64,000 bases of DNA from Hyaloperonospora brassicae (lineage: Eukaryota > Oomycota > Peronosporomycetes > Peronosporales > Peronosporaceae), in the NCBI GenBank assembly GCA_947650285.1, contig CANTFL010000106.1, positions 186,001 through 250,000 on the forward strand. The letters run 5' to 3'. Shown one piece after another: positions 1 to 11,550 of this stretch (position 1 is its first letter; each line of letters opens with the position of its first letter). Under the pieces are notes generated by a model that was not told where the DNA came from, ran no database searches, and worked only from the letters and a program-made list of their open reading frames with translations. Both the position numbers and the translations under genes were made by a program.

Positions 1-2779
1 AGTTGCCAGCTGGAGTGTGCTAGTGTGTGAGGCCAACGAAAGGATGTCGATATGGACGCATAAGTTTTATTTTTGTGCCTCTGACTACTGAGTGAAACGA
101 ACATAGTCGACCATAGCCGCTTATTGACCCTTTCGCAATGTACATAGGTAATTCTTTTGTCGTTAGCAGAGCCTCTACGAGGACTTGTGTATTACACCAG
201 CGCTTAAGATTTTGAACAAGACGTTAAGAGTCTTGTCGATCGGAACGCGATATGTATCTCATGATTACCTCTGCGTAGTCGTCGCAACGACGATAGCGAC
301 GTAGAGCGTATATACGCGACAAGACTGCAGAGCGGCCACAAACCTTTACAGCTGGTAGCGTAGTGAAATTTCGACAATTCGTTGGTACTGGTACAGTCGG
401 CGTCTAAAGGAGCGCAGTTAGCATCAGAGAGAGTAGCCAAAATTGATTGATGGGAAGTGTGGGCGGTTCGGTTGCTTGCTGTCTAGAAGCGAGTAAATGC
501 AGTAGGTATGGGGGAAATGTTGTGAAACCTCCTAGCCTTATTTATGTCGGTCAACCTCTAAAGGGGAAGCTATTGTAGATGCAGCGGTAAGTAAAGCATT
601 AATGGCTGTACTTTCATTATACCACGCGAGGGTATCTGAGCGTCAGTAAGGATGACACTGGGGACGAGGGTGCACATGGAGCGGAGTCTGCCATCTTTCT
701 AGTGTTAAAGATTGCTCCGAAGTTGAACGAGGAAGGCGGCTTCATAGCACAATGTTCAATGAGTGAGCACCAAGGTTTAAGGCGAATGCCGAATGGTCAG
801 TAGGCATATTGCTCGACGAGGATGATAGAGACAAAATTCGTGCAATAAGGGTACGCGACTACTTCAAGTCGCCACATTGCACATTATATGTATATAAGCA
901 TCGACGTTTGAAGCAATTGCGATTGCATCCAGCTGGGTGACGTTGTCGATTTCTAGCCGACTGTACGTTCGTCGCCAAAACAAGGCTGTGGTAAAGGGGG
1001 CGAATTAAGCTACGACAAAGACATGAGCGAGCGACAACACGACCTAGATTTATAGACATTTATATTTGTTGCAATTGATCAGTGTTAAAAAGCTCAGAAT
1101 TTACTCTACACATAGGCTTCAGAGTTGGATTATCTTGTAGACATCATTTCAATTGCGATCGACACGAACCTCACGTATTTATACACTTTTCACACGCTAC
1201 ATATACTCGTATCCCTTTGACAGACGTTTTTCAAACGTCCGAGCGTTGGGCTACTGTCGACGTTAATGCTTTATATGACATGTACCGTTGTTTTACCTAT
1301 AGACAATATCGACACACATTAGATGGTTTTTGCTGAGATCAGATAGGAGCGAAAGACTTTGATGGAATGTTCTCAACAGCAGTCTTTGACATTCAGTTGA
1401 ACTATGCATTATTGAATCATCATACCCTCAGCTAGCGATACCACACACACACAAGACAACGAGTTTTTCTAATATTTAACATGAACCCACGTACGGAAAG
1501 CGAACTACAACCATCAGGTCAGAGCCGTTTCACAACCATTCAAACGCCACTCGGCATCACGAGACATTTTCATGACGTGCCTGACCTGATCAAGTCAGGC
1601 GTGTCGATGGCAAAAGGTCGAATGAGACGTAATTGCAGAAATTAGCTGAGAAAATTGGTGGACAGGGTGCCGCGGATAATGAGTGGATATAAGGTAGTGT
1701 CTGATAAAGTACGAGTTTGTCCACGGTTCTTGTTAATGTACCGGTATAAATGCGTAATCGCTAACTGAACCTATCCAATGCAGCTCCCAAGCTATGATTT
1801 CTCCATGCTTCATTTGGATCTAATTTGAGGTACGATGCTTTGAGTGTTTCCACTCACTTTCCGGTATGGTGTTGTACAACCAACGGAAGTCTATACAACT
1901 CGTTGTTACACAAACAAAGATGCTTGTACGCAAGATAAGCTAGCCACCTATATAAAGTGGTGATCTTCATCTTAATCCATCTACATGACCGAAGATGCTA
2001 TGAGTCATGAGCTCGCATATAAAGGCCCCCTGCTTGCTGCAAGCAAGTGGTATAGTATATAGCATCGATGATGTTAATTAGGGCGATGGGAAGGATTGTC
2101 GAGCATATTGCATCAATGAGGCACCCAGGATATCAGTTCCGACGCCTTATTGACGCATGTTGACCTGACTTGCCGCGTCAGGTGGAATAGAAATAAGTTC
2201 CTGTAGACTATTCATGCAATATTAAACGCGCAAAAGACTTTGCTACCAATTATCCATTCAATTATTGGTATCACGATTCATGATTCCTATAGCACGGGTC
2301 TTAGGTGGGCACACTCATCCTAATCTGATCGGCAGTGCAGTCAAATGTTGTTTCTCGCGAGGCTTCTTCGATAGCCCGTGCTATCGCTTACTGGCCTGTA
2401 CACTCTGCGACTTTGACACAGCTAACTTGAACCAACAGACATTTGACCTCCTAGCTCGGCATTTTAGCGACGCGAGAACGTGAGGCAATAAACCCACGTC
2501 ATGACACCAATCGCTTCTGAGTGGCTAAGCAGCCCTCAATGTGATCTGGGACCGCCTTGTTAAATTGACGGTCAACGCTATCACTAAAAAGAGCGGATCG
2601 CAGCGAATGCGACTGAGAATAGAAACCAGACTTGACCGCAGTTAAGGAGCAGTAGGACATAGCGATCGGCATTTTGTCGCCCTCCATATGCACATAAAAC
2701 GACGGCCGATTGACACAAAAGGATGGTGCACCCGCTCTGACACAATCGACACTCACTCTTAAAATTCGCTGGCCCAGCC
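1..2779. other. Unassigned region upstream of the first TLC gene
   Basis: No open frame longer than about 90 codons here resembles a known family on either strand, and no tRNA or rRNA was recognised. The only local structure seen is two short hairpins: GCCTGA (1579-1584) with TCAGGC (1595-1600), and ACCTGAC (2163-2169) with GTCAGGT (2177-2183). It probably contains decayed repeats, but none could be classified. Confidence 0.5.
2752..2767 (+). promoter_or_regulatory. Possible oomycete initiator for TLC gene 1
   Basis: The stretch CTCACTCTTAAAATTC resembles the oomycete initiator pattern (a CTCAYTC-like core followed by an A/T-rich tail). It lies 12 nt before the ATG at 2780, which would give an unusually short leader. 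This is a visual match only; no transcript start is known. Confidence 0.3.
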
Positions 2780-3981
2780 ATGTCGACAGAGATGAGAATT
2801 CGGTTGAGCGCCAAGGAATATGTACTGGTGGTCATGACGTTAACGCTCGTACCCATTCTTCTGGTGGAGCTCTATGGCATTTCACTTGCGCGCATCAATA
2901 ACAAAGCTTTTCAAGACGATACCCCAGGCATGCCGCAGTTTGCCGACCTGTTGGTCAGCGGTGCAGTCTCCTTGGTGCTCATGGGCGCGCGTTGTATCAC
3001 GGGACAAGCGTTCTTACCTCTGGGAAAGGCTGTACTCTCTCCACAGAAGAGAGTGGTCGAGGCCCGTGTCCACCGCTTCACCGCCGTGTCGTTCAAGTTT
3101 ATGTGAGTGCTTTTGACGCTGTTATTCGCGTTTGTTGAATGTAATGTGCTCACGAAACACGTTTTGCTTGACATCAAAGTTACTTTGCATGCATTACCGT
3201 AGTGGGCTTCACGGTCATGCGTAACGAACAATGGTTCCCGGTTTTACTTGGAGGCGAGGGCGAAGTCATGAAGTCGTTCGAGACGTTGTCGGGACCGCCG
3301 TCCAGTGCGCTCAAGTACTATTTCCTCGTGCAGCTGGGGTACCACCTGCACAGCTTGTTGTTCATGGTCTTCTTTTCACCGACTCGCAATGATTTTGTCG
3401 AGATGCTCCTGCACCACCTAGCTACCATCCTTTTGATTGCTGGATCATTTCTCGCCAACTACACGGCATTTGGCGCGCTCGTGGTGTTCACACATGACAT
3501 CGGTGACGTCACTGGATGTAAGTCTGCTGTGCCAGAAGGATGTAGAACTTGTCAGGGTCAGCGACTAACTTCGTTGATGATTGTGTCGTTGGGGCGTTTC
3601 GGCTCATCAGATGGTATTAAGTCCATTGTGGATACTGGCAAGACACCGCTGATAACATTTATGTACTTGATGCTTCTCGTGTCCTGGGCGTACACGCGGC
3701 TTTTTGTGTTCCCGTGCCACCTCATCTATGCTGCGATACGTCATTTGTCGCACAATCACTTGGACGTTGTTGTCGTCTTTGTACTTCCGATGATCGCCAT
3801 GCTATGCATTCTCGTGGTGCTGCACGTTTACTGGTACTTCCTGTTTATAGTAATGGGATACACGCTAGTGAAGAAAGGCGTGGCCGAGGATATTCAGCAC
3901 AAAGTCGGAAGCCCGACCGAAGCGGCCGAAGGTGAAAGAGCTAGCGCTATGACTTCTCGCAGAAATTGTAAAAACGACTAA
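2780..3981 (+). CDS. TLC-domain (ceramide synthase-like) membrane protein, copy 1, three exons
   Basis: Exons are 2780-3102, 3180-3517 and 3611-3981, joined by GT-AG introns of 77 and 93 nt, giving about 343 residues. The second intron is a multiple of three, so an uninterrupted frame also runs through it. Boundaries were set by matching the paralogue at 50642, whose exons 1 and 2 have identical lengths (323 and 338 nt). The product is very hydrophobic with roughly six or seven membrane segments. It carries the LAG1-type core: an HH pair in LLHHLATILL and, further on, HDIGD; such histidines and aspartates are essential in ceramide synthases. By family it would join fatty acyl-CoA to a sphingoid base in the ER membrane. 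The C-terminus is CKND, with Lys at -3 but not at -5. Codon use is less GC-rich than in copy 2. Another TLC-family activity is possible. Confidence 0.85.
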
Positions 3982-4950
3982 GAAAAATTTGCTTGCCGAG
4001 CTTGTCGTGTTTTACATCGTTTATACCGCAAGACCAAAAGTCTGTGCGTCGCTTGACATTGGTGCATTCCACCATCAATATCGCGATGCCGATAGTCGTA
4101 TCGCAGTCTTCGTGATGTATAAATATCAACTCTCCTTCTTCCTCAGCGGATCAATGTTTTCATATACAAACGCACTTTTGCGTCTACGACTCTATCTAAA
4201 TTATTGGTGCAACCTCCTGGTATCAAAAAACCGTTTTCACGACCTCTAGTGCAGCGTTGTATACTACGCCACCGTTCTATTCGCCGGACGCTCTCCGACA
4301 GTATAGTTAACAACGAACTTTGCAAAGATTACACCAAGTCAGGATGGCTGCCAGGTCCTCAGGATTAACAACAATCGCGTGAGAAGTGTATATAAGTATC
4401 TTCCAAACCCATTGATAGACCGTCACACTTCATGATGGAGAAGCAGCTCTGGAGCTTGCCATACAGTATATAGAATTAATTTCTTTACCAAATCAAGATT
4501 TGGATTTTCATTTTGGATGGGTGAGATTGGCAGCGTGGGGGACGGGTTGTGTATTGTGAGGTATAGAAACCATAAAGTTGCCAATGTTGCGTGATAGGCA
4601 ACTCGTTGGTGTTGTTCGCAACAAAATGCGACCGGCGGCACTGCAGCGAGCGTGAGATTAAAATATTTAGGGAAGCTTTATTTGCTGCTAAGCAAATGAA
4701 TTAGGCAGTCATCTCTTCCTCGTTCGGTCTGAGCGCTAACCATGAAGAAAGCAATAGGCATGTCGATGCTGCCCAATTAGTGCTACTCCGTTGTTTTCTG
4801 TAATAAGACTTTATAATGAGACCTCGCTCGGTCATTTTTGCTACTACTTCCTGAGTAGTGCAGTAGGTATTGATGGCGCTTCTTGCAATATCATCGGGTT
4901 GTTTTATCGGCATGAGCGCGTTACATGTCATTGGGACCACAATGAGTCAA
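3982..4950. other. Intergenic, nothing recognised
   Basis: The 3' flank of the TLC gene. Several short frames of 60-86 codons occur on both strands, but none shows a recognisable domain. Confidence 0.5.
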
Positions 4951-5367
4951 TGTAAAATAATGTTTTTGCTTACACTGTTCTTCAGTTTTTGCAATGCTAA
5001 GTAAATATCGAAGATGTATTACAGTTAATAGTAATCTGCGGCAAGCCCCACCTATTGATTGACATAATTTCATATCGACCAACTGGACCACCCATCACTG
5101 CTTTATGCGCACAATGAGCGGTGAGCAGGTACCTATAATAATAGCCTTTAATTATTGTAATTAATAAGGAAAAAGCGGTAACTAAAAAAAGACTTTAACT
5201 ACAGATTGAGTCGAGTTCTGCATCTCCCTTTTACAAAGCGTGTATGCTTATTACCTCATATCACTCCACGCGTACAGTGTGCGTGAGGTATAGCGGCACA
5301 CCTGATTACATTGTCTTCAGTGTAGGTATCGCTCACAGTTTAATTGCATCATCGGTGCCCTATTACA
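4951..5367 (+). repeat. Degenerate solo LTR of the gypsy-associated family
   Basis: It begins TGTAAAATAA and ends GGTGCCCTATTACA, like the TGTAAAGAGG start and GTGCC...end of the solo LTR at 38785-39246, and has similar length (417 bp). It contains a diverged copy of the family core at about 5085-5125, in the orientation of the 38785 copy. Flanks are GTCAA and GTTAT, so any target-site duplication is decayed. Confidence 0.5.
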
Positions 5368-5726
5368 GTTATGGCCTCGACCCTTAGTCATTGGCAATAA
5401 CCCTGGGTAGAAAACATATAACAAAGGAAACAGATCACATTAAAATGTGTATCTTCAGTAAATCAATGGGCGCCAGACATAATTTATTGTACATATATTT
5501 ACCTGAGAAATAAAATCTTGCTGCTCGTGGAGAAGCGTCGGACGTCCGAGCGTGCAAGGCAACTGTAGTGCGCGGACATTCCGAACATGCATTTTGTGGC
5601 GTGCAAGATGCTTATAGCGACCCCGATGCGCTACAAAAAACACACGAGGAGCTTTCGACGAAAAAGGAGTTTGGTTTGTTCAATTACTCTGGTTGTTGGG
5701 AATCAAAAGGTCGATGCTGCTTTCGT
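5368..5726. other. Intergenic, nothing recognised
   Basis: AT-rich spacer between the degenerate LTR and the first inverted repeat. No feature was recognised. Confidence 0.5.
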
Positions 5727-6232
5727 GCTGTCTCGTTCTTGAAGTATACCAGCGTTAATTCGTTTGTATTTCGTAAGTATCATGACTGTTAGCATTTGTA
5801 CATTCCTAAATTACTGCAAAATGATTAACTGATTATATTATATTGGGGGTAATTTCTCATATGTATGTGAATGAGTTTAATACTAATTTGTACAAACATT
5901 TATTTATGAATGTGCCAACTTTGTCGGGATGTTTTACAATATGCAACATAGTATGCCTAAGACTTGGACACCGAATGTCGATCAAACATATGTCTAAATT
6001 TGTTCCGACAAAACATCTCGGATTCCTGTCGAAATGAGATTGCCTTACCCCTGTCAGTCCGAAAGGCCGAATCTCCAAAACTGATCGATCATGTATTGGC
6101 TATGATAACATAACAATCGCCCATCGGTCCACCATCGCATACTGAGGACAAATTTATATTTGGTTGTCATATTCGCGCATATAGCCATCAATACGACATA
6201 AGATTGTAAGTCGATCCATTAAAATATTACGA
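5727..6232 (+). repeat. Inverted repeat 1, left arm (506 bp)
   Basis: This arm starts GCTGTCTCGTTCTTG and is the reverse complement of 7037-7542 with only a few mismatches (for example at the GAATGTCGATC stretch and in CTCATATG versus CGCATATG). A frame of 73 codons in this arm reappears mirrored in the other arm, which is a by-product of the repeat rather than evidence for a gene. Ends are not flanked by an obvious target-site duplication. Confidence 0.9.
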
Positions 6233-7036
6233 CGTAAGCGAACATTGTTTTTGCTCAGTACTTTCTGATGTGACACGTATTGGCCAGTAATTGTTTCAGT
6301 GATATATTGAATAATAAACGAGACTGAGTGAGCCTATGATAAGCATAATAAAGCCATATCGACATTATTTATTTGTCGGTTATTAGTTTTGTAGAGGATG
6401 CTTCAAACATTATATTGTAACGTCGAATCAGCACAAGCGGTAGTTGGACCTAGAAACTTGAGAGAAGCGTGAATATAATACATTATGTATATGGAGGCGG
6501 CGATCAAAATATCGATATTTCATCCGGTCTCCTAAGTTCCGAACGATATCAATAATATGTATCACGTTGCATGCAGACTAGTTTAATGGCAACGTTGAGC
6601 AATCAAGGAGCGACTAAGTTCATTACGCGGTAAAACTTTATATTTCTTTAAATATGATGGTCTGGTCACATAACAAAAAGACAGATGAAAGGAAGTGGTC
6701 AGTGCAATCTAAAGCCGTGCATTTAAATTTACAGTCGGTGTAATACCTAGGGTAAAGTGGGACATCTTTAGGCAGTCTGGGCCAAAAAAATCAGCGTGAC
6801 AGTGATCATGCGGGTAAATTAGCGAGTGTTTCACTTATTTTATTATTCTGGTTGTCATGAAATATATCTGGAATGCGGAAGTCGTGTCCGTTGGTCGAAT
6901 TTGCGTTAAAGCCTAAACGAATGCCAATGCTTTTTCGTAAAATTAACTGAATTATAGTAACATGATACTTAGGATAAAATAAAATATGATGCTAATTTCA
7001 AAGCCCAATATGAGCAGATGACAGCTAGTAAAACAA
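6233..7036. other. Spacer of inverted repeat 1
   Basis: 804 bp of AT-rich sequence between the two 506-bp arms. No open frame of note and no transposase motif was seen, so the structure is non-autonomous or not a transposon. Confidence 0.6.
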
Positions 7037-7542
7037 TCGTAATATTTTAATGGATCGACTTACAATCTTATGTCGTATTGATGGCTATATGCGCGAATAT
7101 GACAACCAAATATAAATTTGTCCTCAGTATGCGATGGTGGACCGATGGGCGATTGTTATGTAATCATAGCCAATACATGATCGATCAGTTTTGGAGATTC
7201 GGCCTTTCGGACTGACAGGGGTAAGGCAATCTCATTTCGACAGGAATCCGAGATGTTTTGTCGGAACAAATTTAGACATATGTTTGATCGACATTCAGTG
7301 TCCAAGTCTTGGGCATACTATGTTGCATATTGTAAAACATCCCGACAAAGTTGGCACATTCATAAATAAATGTTTGTACAAATTAGTATTAAACTCATTC
7401 ACATACATATGCGAAATTACCCCCAATATAATATAATCAGTTAATCATTTTGCAGTAATTTAGGAATGTACAAATGCTAACAGTCATGATACTTACGAAA
7501 TACAAACGAATTAACGCTGGTATACTTCAAGAACGAGACAGC
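7037..7542 (-). repeat. Inverted repeat 1, right arm (506 bp)
   Basis: Reverse complement of 5727-6232. Its outer end reads CAAGAACGAGACAGC and its inner end TCGTAATATTTTAATGG. With the left arm it could form a 506-bp stem with an 804-nt loop. Confidence 0.9.
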
Positions 7543-10229
7543 GCAAAAGTATCATGAAAATTTAGTCGATGATTCCAGTCAACACCAAGCAAGTCGCATC
7601 TAAAAAATCGAATAACGTATCAGGTTCCTCGTGTCGAAGTCCGTCACAGCAGAAAACAGAAAAGCTAGGTATAAATTATCAGTGACTGTCTATTGCTTAC
7701 TTAGTCAATGTGTTGTTAAAGTTGGTCATGCACTAGGCTTACCACCAGTGCAACAGAATTTTTTTAGGCGAAAACTCTTAATCTTCTGTACGAGAGAGTT
7801 AAAACACAGTGGCTGATTCGAACACATGCTTTATAAAAATCAATCGTGTGCGGCATGCGGCGAGAGATGACACGCACTCGTGGATAGAGACTTTCTGATA
7901 AGAGTGAATGGGGGCCGTGTACGAAATGTGATCTTATATCACTACTCAGATATATCTACATGTCTACTGCTAAGTCAACCAGCTACGAGGACGCTGACTT
8001 CTTATGCCTCAAATGTGACATGTCGACGGCCGGGCGTCTGATGTTGCATTTGACCTCAAGCAAGGTCTGTCCATGAGCGATAACAATGTTGAGCTCATGC
8101 AGCAAGCTTAATGAAAGTATTTTGATATAAAAAAGATAGCGTTAACGGCAGTGCTTGCGTTTGAAACTCGGTTTCACTTACAAACCCAACATACCACGCA
8201 TAGTATAAGACAACAATATTGTCTTCTATTACATATCATAGCGATATTAGGGCTAAGCACGATACCTATGTCGATATTATATACGTCATATAAAAAAACA
8301 CCAGCAATGATACTGATAAGCATTATTCCAGAAGCAAAAGTGAGTAGCATCGTTTCTCCTTATCCACTGTCTTCAAAAACAACGATTGTGGTCCCTCATG
8401 TCTACGTATAAAATGCACGAGATGTTAAAAACAGCATCATAAACATTAGACCGCACACGAGATTTGTTTAGTTGCACACTATAAAGAAAAAGTCAGTGAC
8501 GATAGAGTCAGATAGTACCTGACAATGCTTCTATTATCAGCTATTTAACCTACCGGCACGATCGCTTAAATTTTCTTATGTATAACTGCATCCAAGCCCA
8601 GACGCGATGATAATGCAGCGAGGTTTGATTAGTATAAAGAAAGAAATGCCGCACACTTATATACTTTCGTATAAATATTATATAAACGTTTTAAACGTTT
8701 CATTTACCCTTAGTCACACCAGGTCGTACCAGCCTCCGATAGCGATTACAAACATAATTCGTACCTGCCATTAATTTTTGAGCTTTTATGTAGTAGTGAC
8801 CAGCATAGTGTGTGCCGTACTTGATCTCGGCACAAGATATATACTTTTTGTCAACACAGGCAATAACAGGTAAAGTGAGTACAGTTTTAACGTCTAAATA
8901 AACAGCTCCCTCATTAATTGAACATTACTTAATAATAGAGCTCGTTATATTTTAAGACCCTTTGTCGGAAGCGTCCCCGTGTCGGAATTTTCATGATATA
9001 AATTATGGAATGAAAAGTTTCTTATTTGTTTTGTAAAAGATTGAGTAATCAGTCAATCGCTCATTTACCCATGCACCTTGTTACGTTGAATCAAATAAAT
9101 TGTATTCTTCGCGAGGTCAAAATCGACGGATTTGATTTAATTTCGCTAATTGAATCTGAGATTAAAGAGTGGAAATTGTATAAAATTAATCGACACGTTG
9201 AGCATTGTCAAAAAGCACCTCGAAAAGAATCCACCTCAAATTCATATGTTATTTGCAATACAGTAAAGAGCGCGTTCCGATTAATATTACGGTATTTAGG
9301 CGAGTGATTTTCATTACATGTGTACACAGCTAGCTAAACAGTAGATAAATTTTATAATCTACTCAGACGATATTATGCCCGATCAACCATGTCAGCAATG
9401 TTTGCTATGATTTCTTAAGTCCCATAAGTCAATGATTTCAATTTGAAAATAAGTACAAAATGACTTCATTACTTCAACTTCGTCAACGTTTTTCTAATAA
9501 AGGATCAACATGTTGCTATATAGCTAATCAAAAGTGCATAATGTATTATAAGAAACGATCCAACTGCTATCCTAAATAGTACAGGCCCATTTGCTAAATA
9601 AATACAATAATTCTATTTGTTCTGCAAAAACAAATATTAGACTCGATAGAGAAGGCACATAATCACGCAGTTATCCGCAACTCGCTAGCATTATAATGTT
9701 CACGTACATGAAGTTCTCGGGCGGTCTCTGCTTCTGTTTTATAGAGATGCAGCTAAGTATGATAAATGCTTCTTAAAATCGTTTTCTTTAGACCCTTATC
9801 AAGACATTGTGATACTACAAAGACTTTATGGAATAACCGAATTATCGTACAAGGTCTTTCGCGAACTAAGATTGCCAAAATTCTACTCAACGCGGTTTTT
9901 TCGGTTACAGCCAGCTTTCTTTATAATAGCATCAACCGTATACCGAATTTCGCGCCGCTATAGCGAGCGGCTGTTGAACGCGTACAACAGCAAAAGGCGG
10001 GGCCCGTCATGTTGGCTCTCTAAAAAATTCGATTTACAAAACTGTTTTACGTAAAGCATGGGATGAAATATCTGATTTGAGTTCCACATAATCCGCACGT
10101 CCTTTGTCTTTATTTCTATCGACAATGTAGCTCTCCAAGCTATCCTGCTTCGACGGGGCGGTCTTGATTGAAATGATGAAGCGCTAGAAGCGACGGAGAA
10201 ACTTACCTATTTCCTCACCCTGGTCATAT
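7543..10229. other. AT-rich intergenic, unassigned
   Basis: Only short frames are present, the longest being 9026-9307 (93 codons, +) and 9809-10054 (81 codons, +). Neither resembles a known family. Probably decayed repeat DNA. Confidence 0.5.
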
Positions 10230-11550
10230 TAAGCGCCTTTTCAGGCATGACTCCCAGTTAAACGTCCACATCTTCATGCACCTACTCCCAGTGCACCAAC
10301 ATTGGCAGTTCCTCATCATCACTACCCTCATCATCCTCGCCCACCACGTTCTGATCCGGCGAGACCTCAGCCAGGGTCTCGGTGATGGGCAGAGTGCCGT
10401 CGACTCGGAGGTAGCTCTAACATTCCATTGTGGCGGCGACATTGCGATGTCGGATTCTTGCTAACAGGGCCGAATCTTTGGCTTATTGGATCAAATTCTT
10501 CGGTGTTGAAAATCGAAACGCCGACCATGCGGCCTCGTGCAGAAAGAATGCCAATATTCTCCAGAAATGGCGAATGGTTGCAGGTCGAACGTCGGTCCAC
10601 GGCTCGACGAGCATATCAACTGCTTGGCGAATGTTAAAATATTTTAAGCTCATAATGATGATCACTAGTGGCCTCGAGCTTCTCCAGGAGTTTCTAGATG
10701 TAGCGCGTATTGAACTTAAACTTGAAGTTGGCGATGATGCAGGTATCGACCAATTGCAGATGAGGCGTGGTGTTCGAGATGAGGAAGCGAACTTGTGTAC
10801 AAAACGAATGGGTAGACAGCGTTTAAGATCTGTTGCAAAATAATTTATTACACTCATTGTACGGTTGTTCACCTGATCTCATAGTCCTCCACGGAGTGCG
10901 TCCTAACGTTGTTCAGCAGCAGCAGGATTCTACGGCCCTAGTGTTGTAACTGGCGGTACAAGTCGCAAATCCAATGCTTGAACTCGTCGCCATGCACCCA
11001 TTCCTTCTTGTTTGGAAAATACTTTACATGGGGAAGCGTCGTTATATCAGCGTTGAGGTAGCAACGCGGTTTTGCAGCAGTCCCGATGACGAGCGATTTT
11101 AGCGTCCAGGTGCCCACAAAATATAATTTACTAAAGATCACTGATTTTTATATGACGCTAAAAGCACATACCTGACGCATTGCATTCAAATAGAAAAGTA
11201 ATTATGGCTTGTTTATTCTTGTGGCCCCTTTCCGAACGCTACGCCAATGTCTTTCTTGGACCCATGCGATAGAACAGCCCAGTTTCATCCCTAAATAAAG
11301 ACGTTGTTGAAAGCAAACTTATCGACGAGATTGTAAAGGTCAAGTTGGAGGACAGGAAAGTCTTGAAGCGAAGCGATTTCCGCCTCTCCATGTTAACGGT
11401 ACGACTTAATCTTGTGGCGCTTCTTGAAGCGCTGAATCCAATCGTAGGAGGCAGTGGAAAAAAAGTATTGCGCCGTGAGTGGTGACATTGAGGGCGGATG
11501 CAGATTAGAGAGTCTTTGCTTAAAGAAGTACATTAGTGGGCACGACGTCG
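10230..11550 (-). pseudogene. Pogo/Tigger-type DDE transposase relic
   Basis: Read on the minus strand in shifting frames, the order matches a pogo/Tigger (DDE_1, CENP-B-like) transposase. A Tc5-type DNA-binding piece with WIQRFKKRHKIKSYR lies near 11430-11480. DETGLFYRMGP, with the first catalytic Asp, lies near 11240-11290. LVIGTAAKPRC lies near 11080. LLLLNNVRTHS, where the second catalytic Asp of the usual LLLDN is Asn, lies near 10910. NTTPHLQLVD lies near 10750, followed by a C-terminal piece including TDVRPATIRH. An in-frame stop follows the DETG block and at least three frameshifts separate the blocks. It cannot encode an active enzyme. Terminal inverted repeats were not found. Confidence 0.75.

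Noticed and set aside
3947..4325. Further exons or a downstream gene after TLC copy 1
   Set aside because: Short frames without motifs; the stop at 3979-3981 aligns with the C-terminus of the paralogue (KND).
5857..7436. Mirrored 73/81-codon frames as a duplicated small gene
   Set aside because: They mirror each other only because they lie in the 506-bp inverted repeat; no start context, domain or intron signal.
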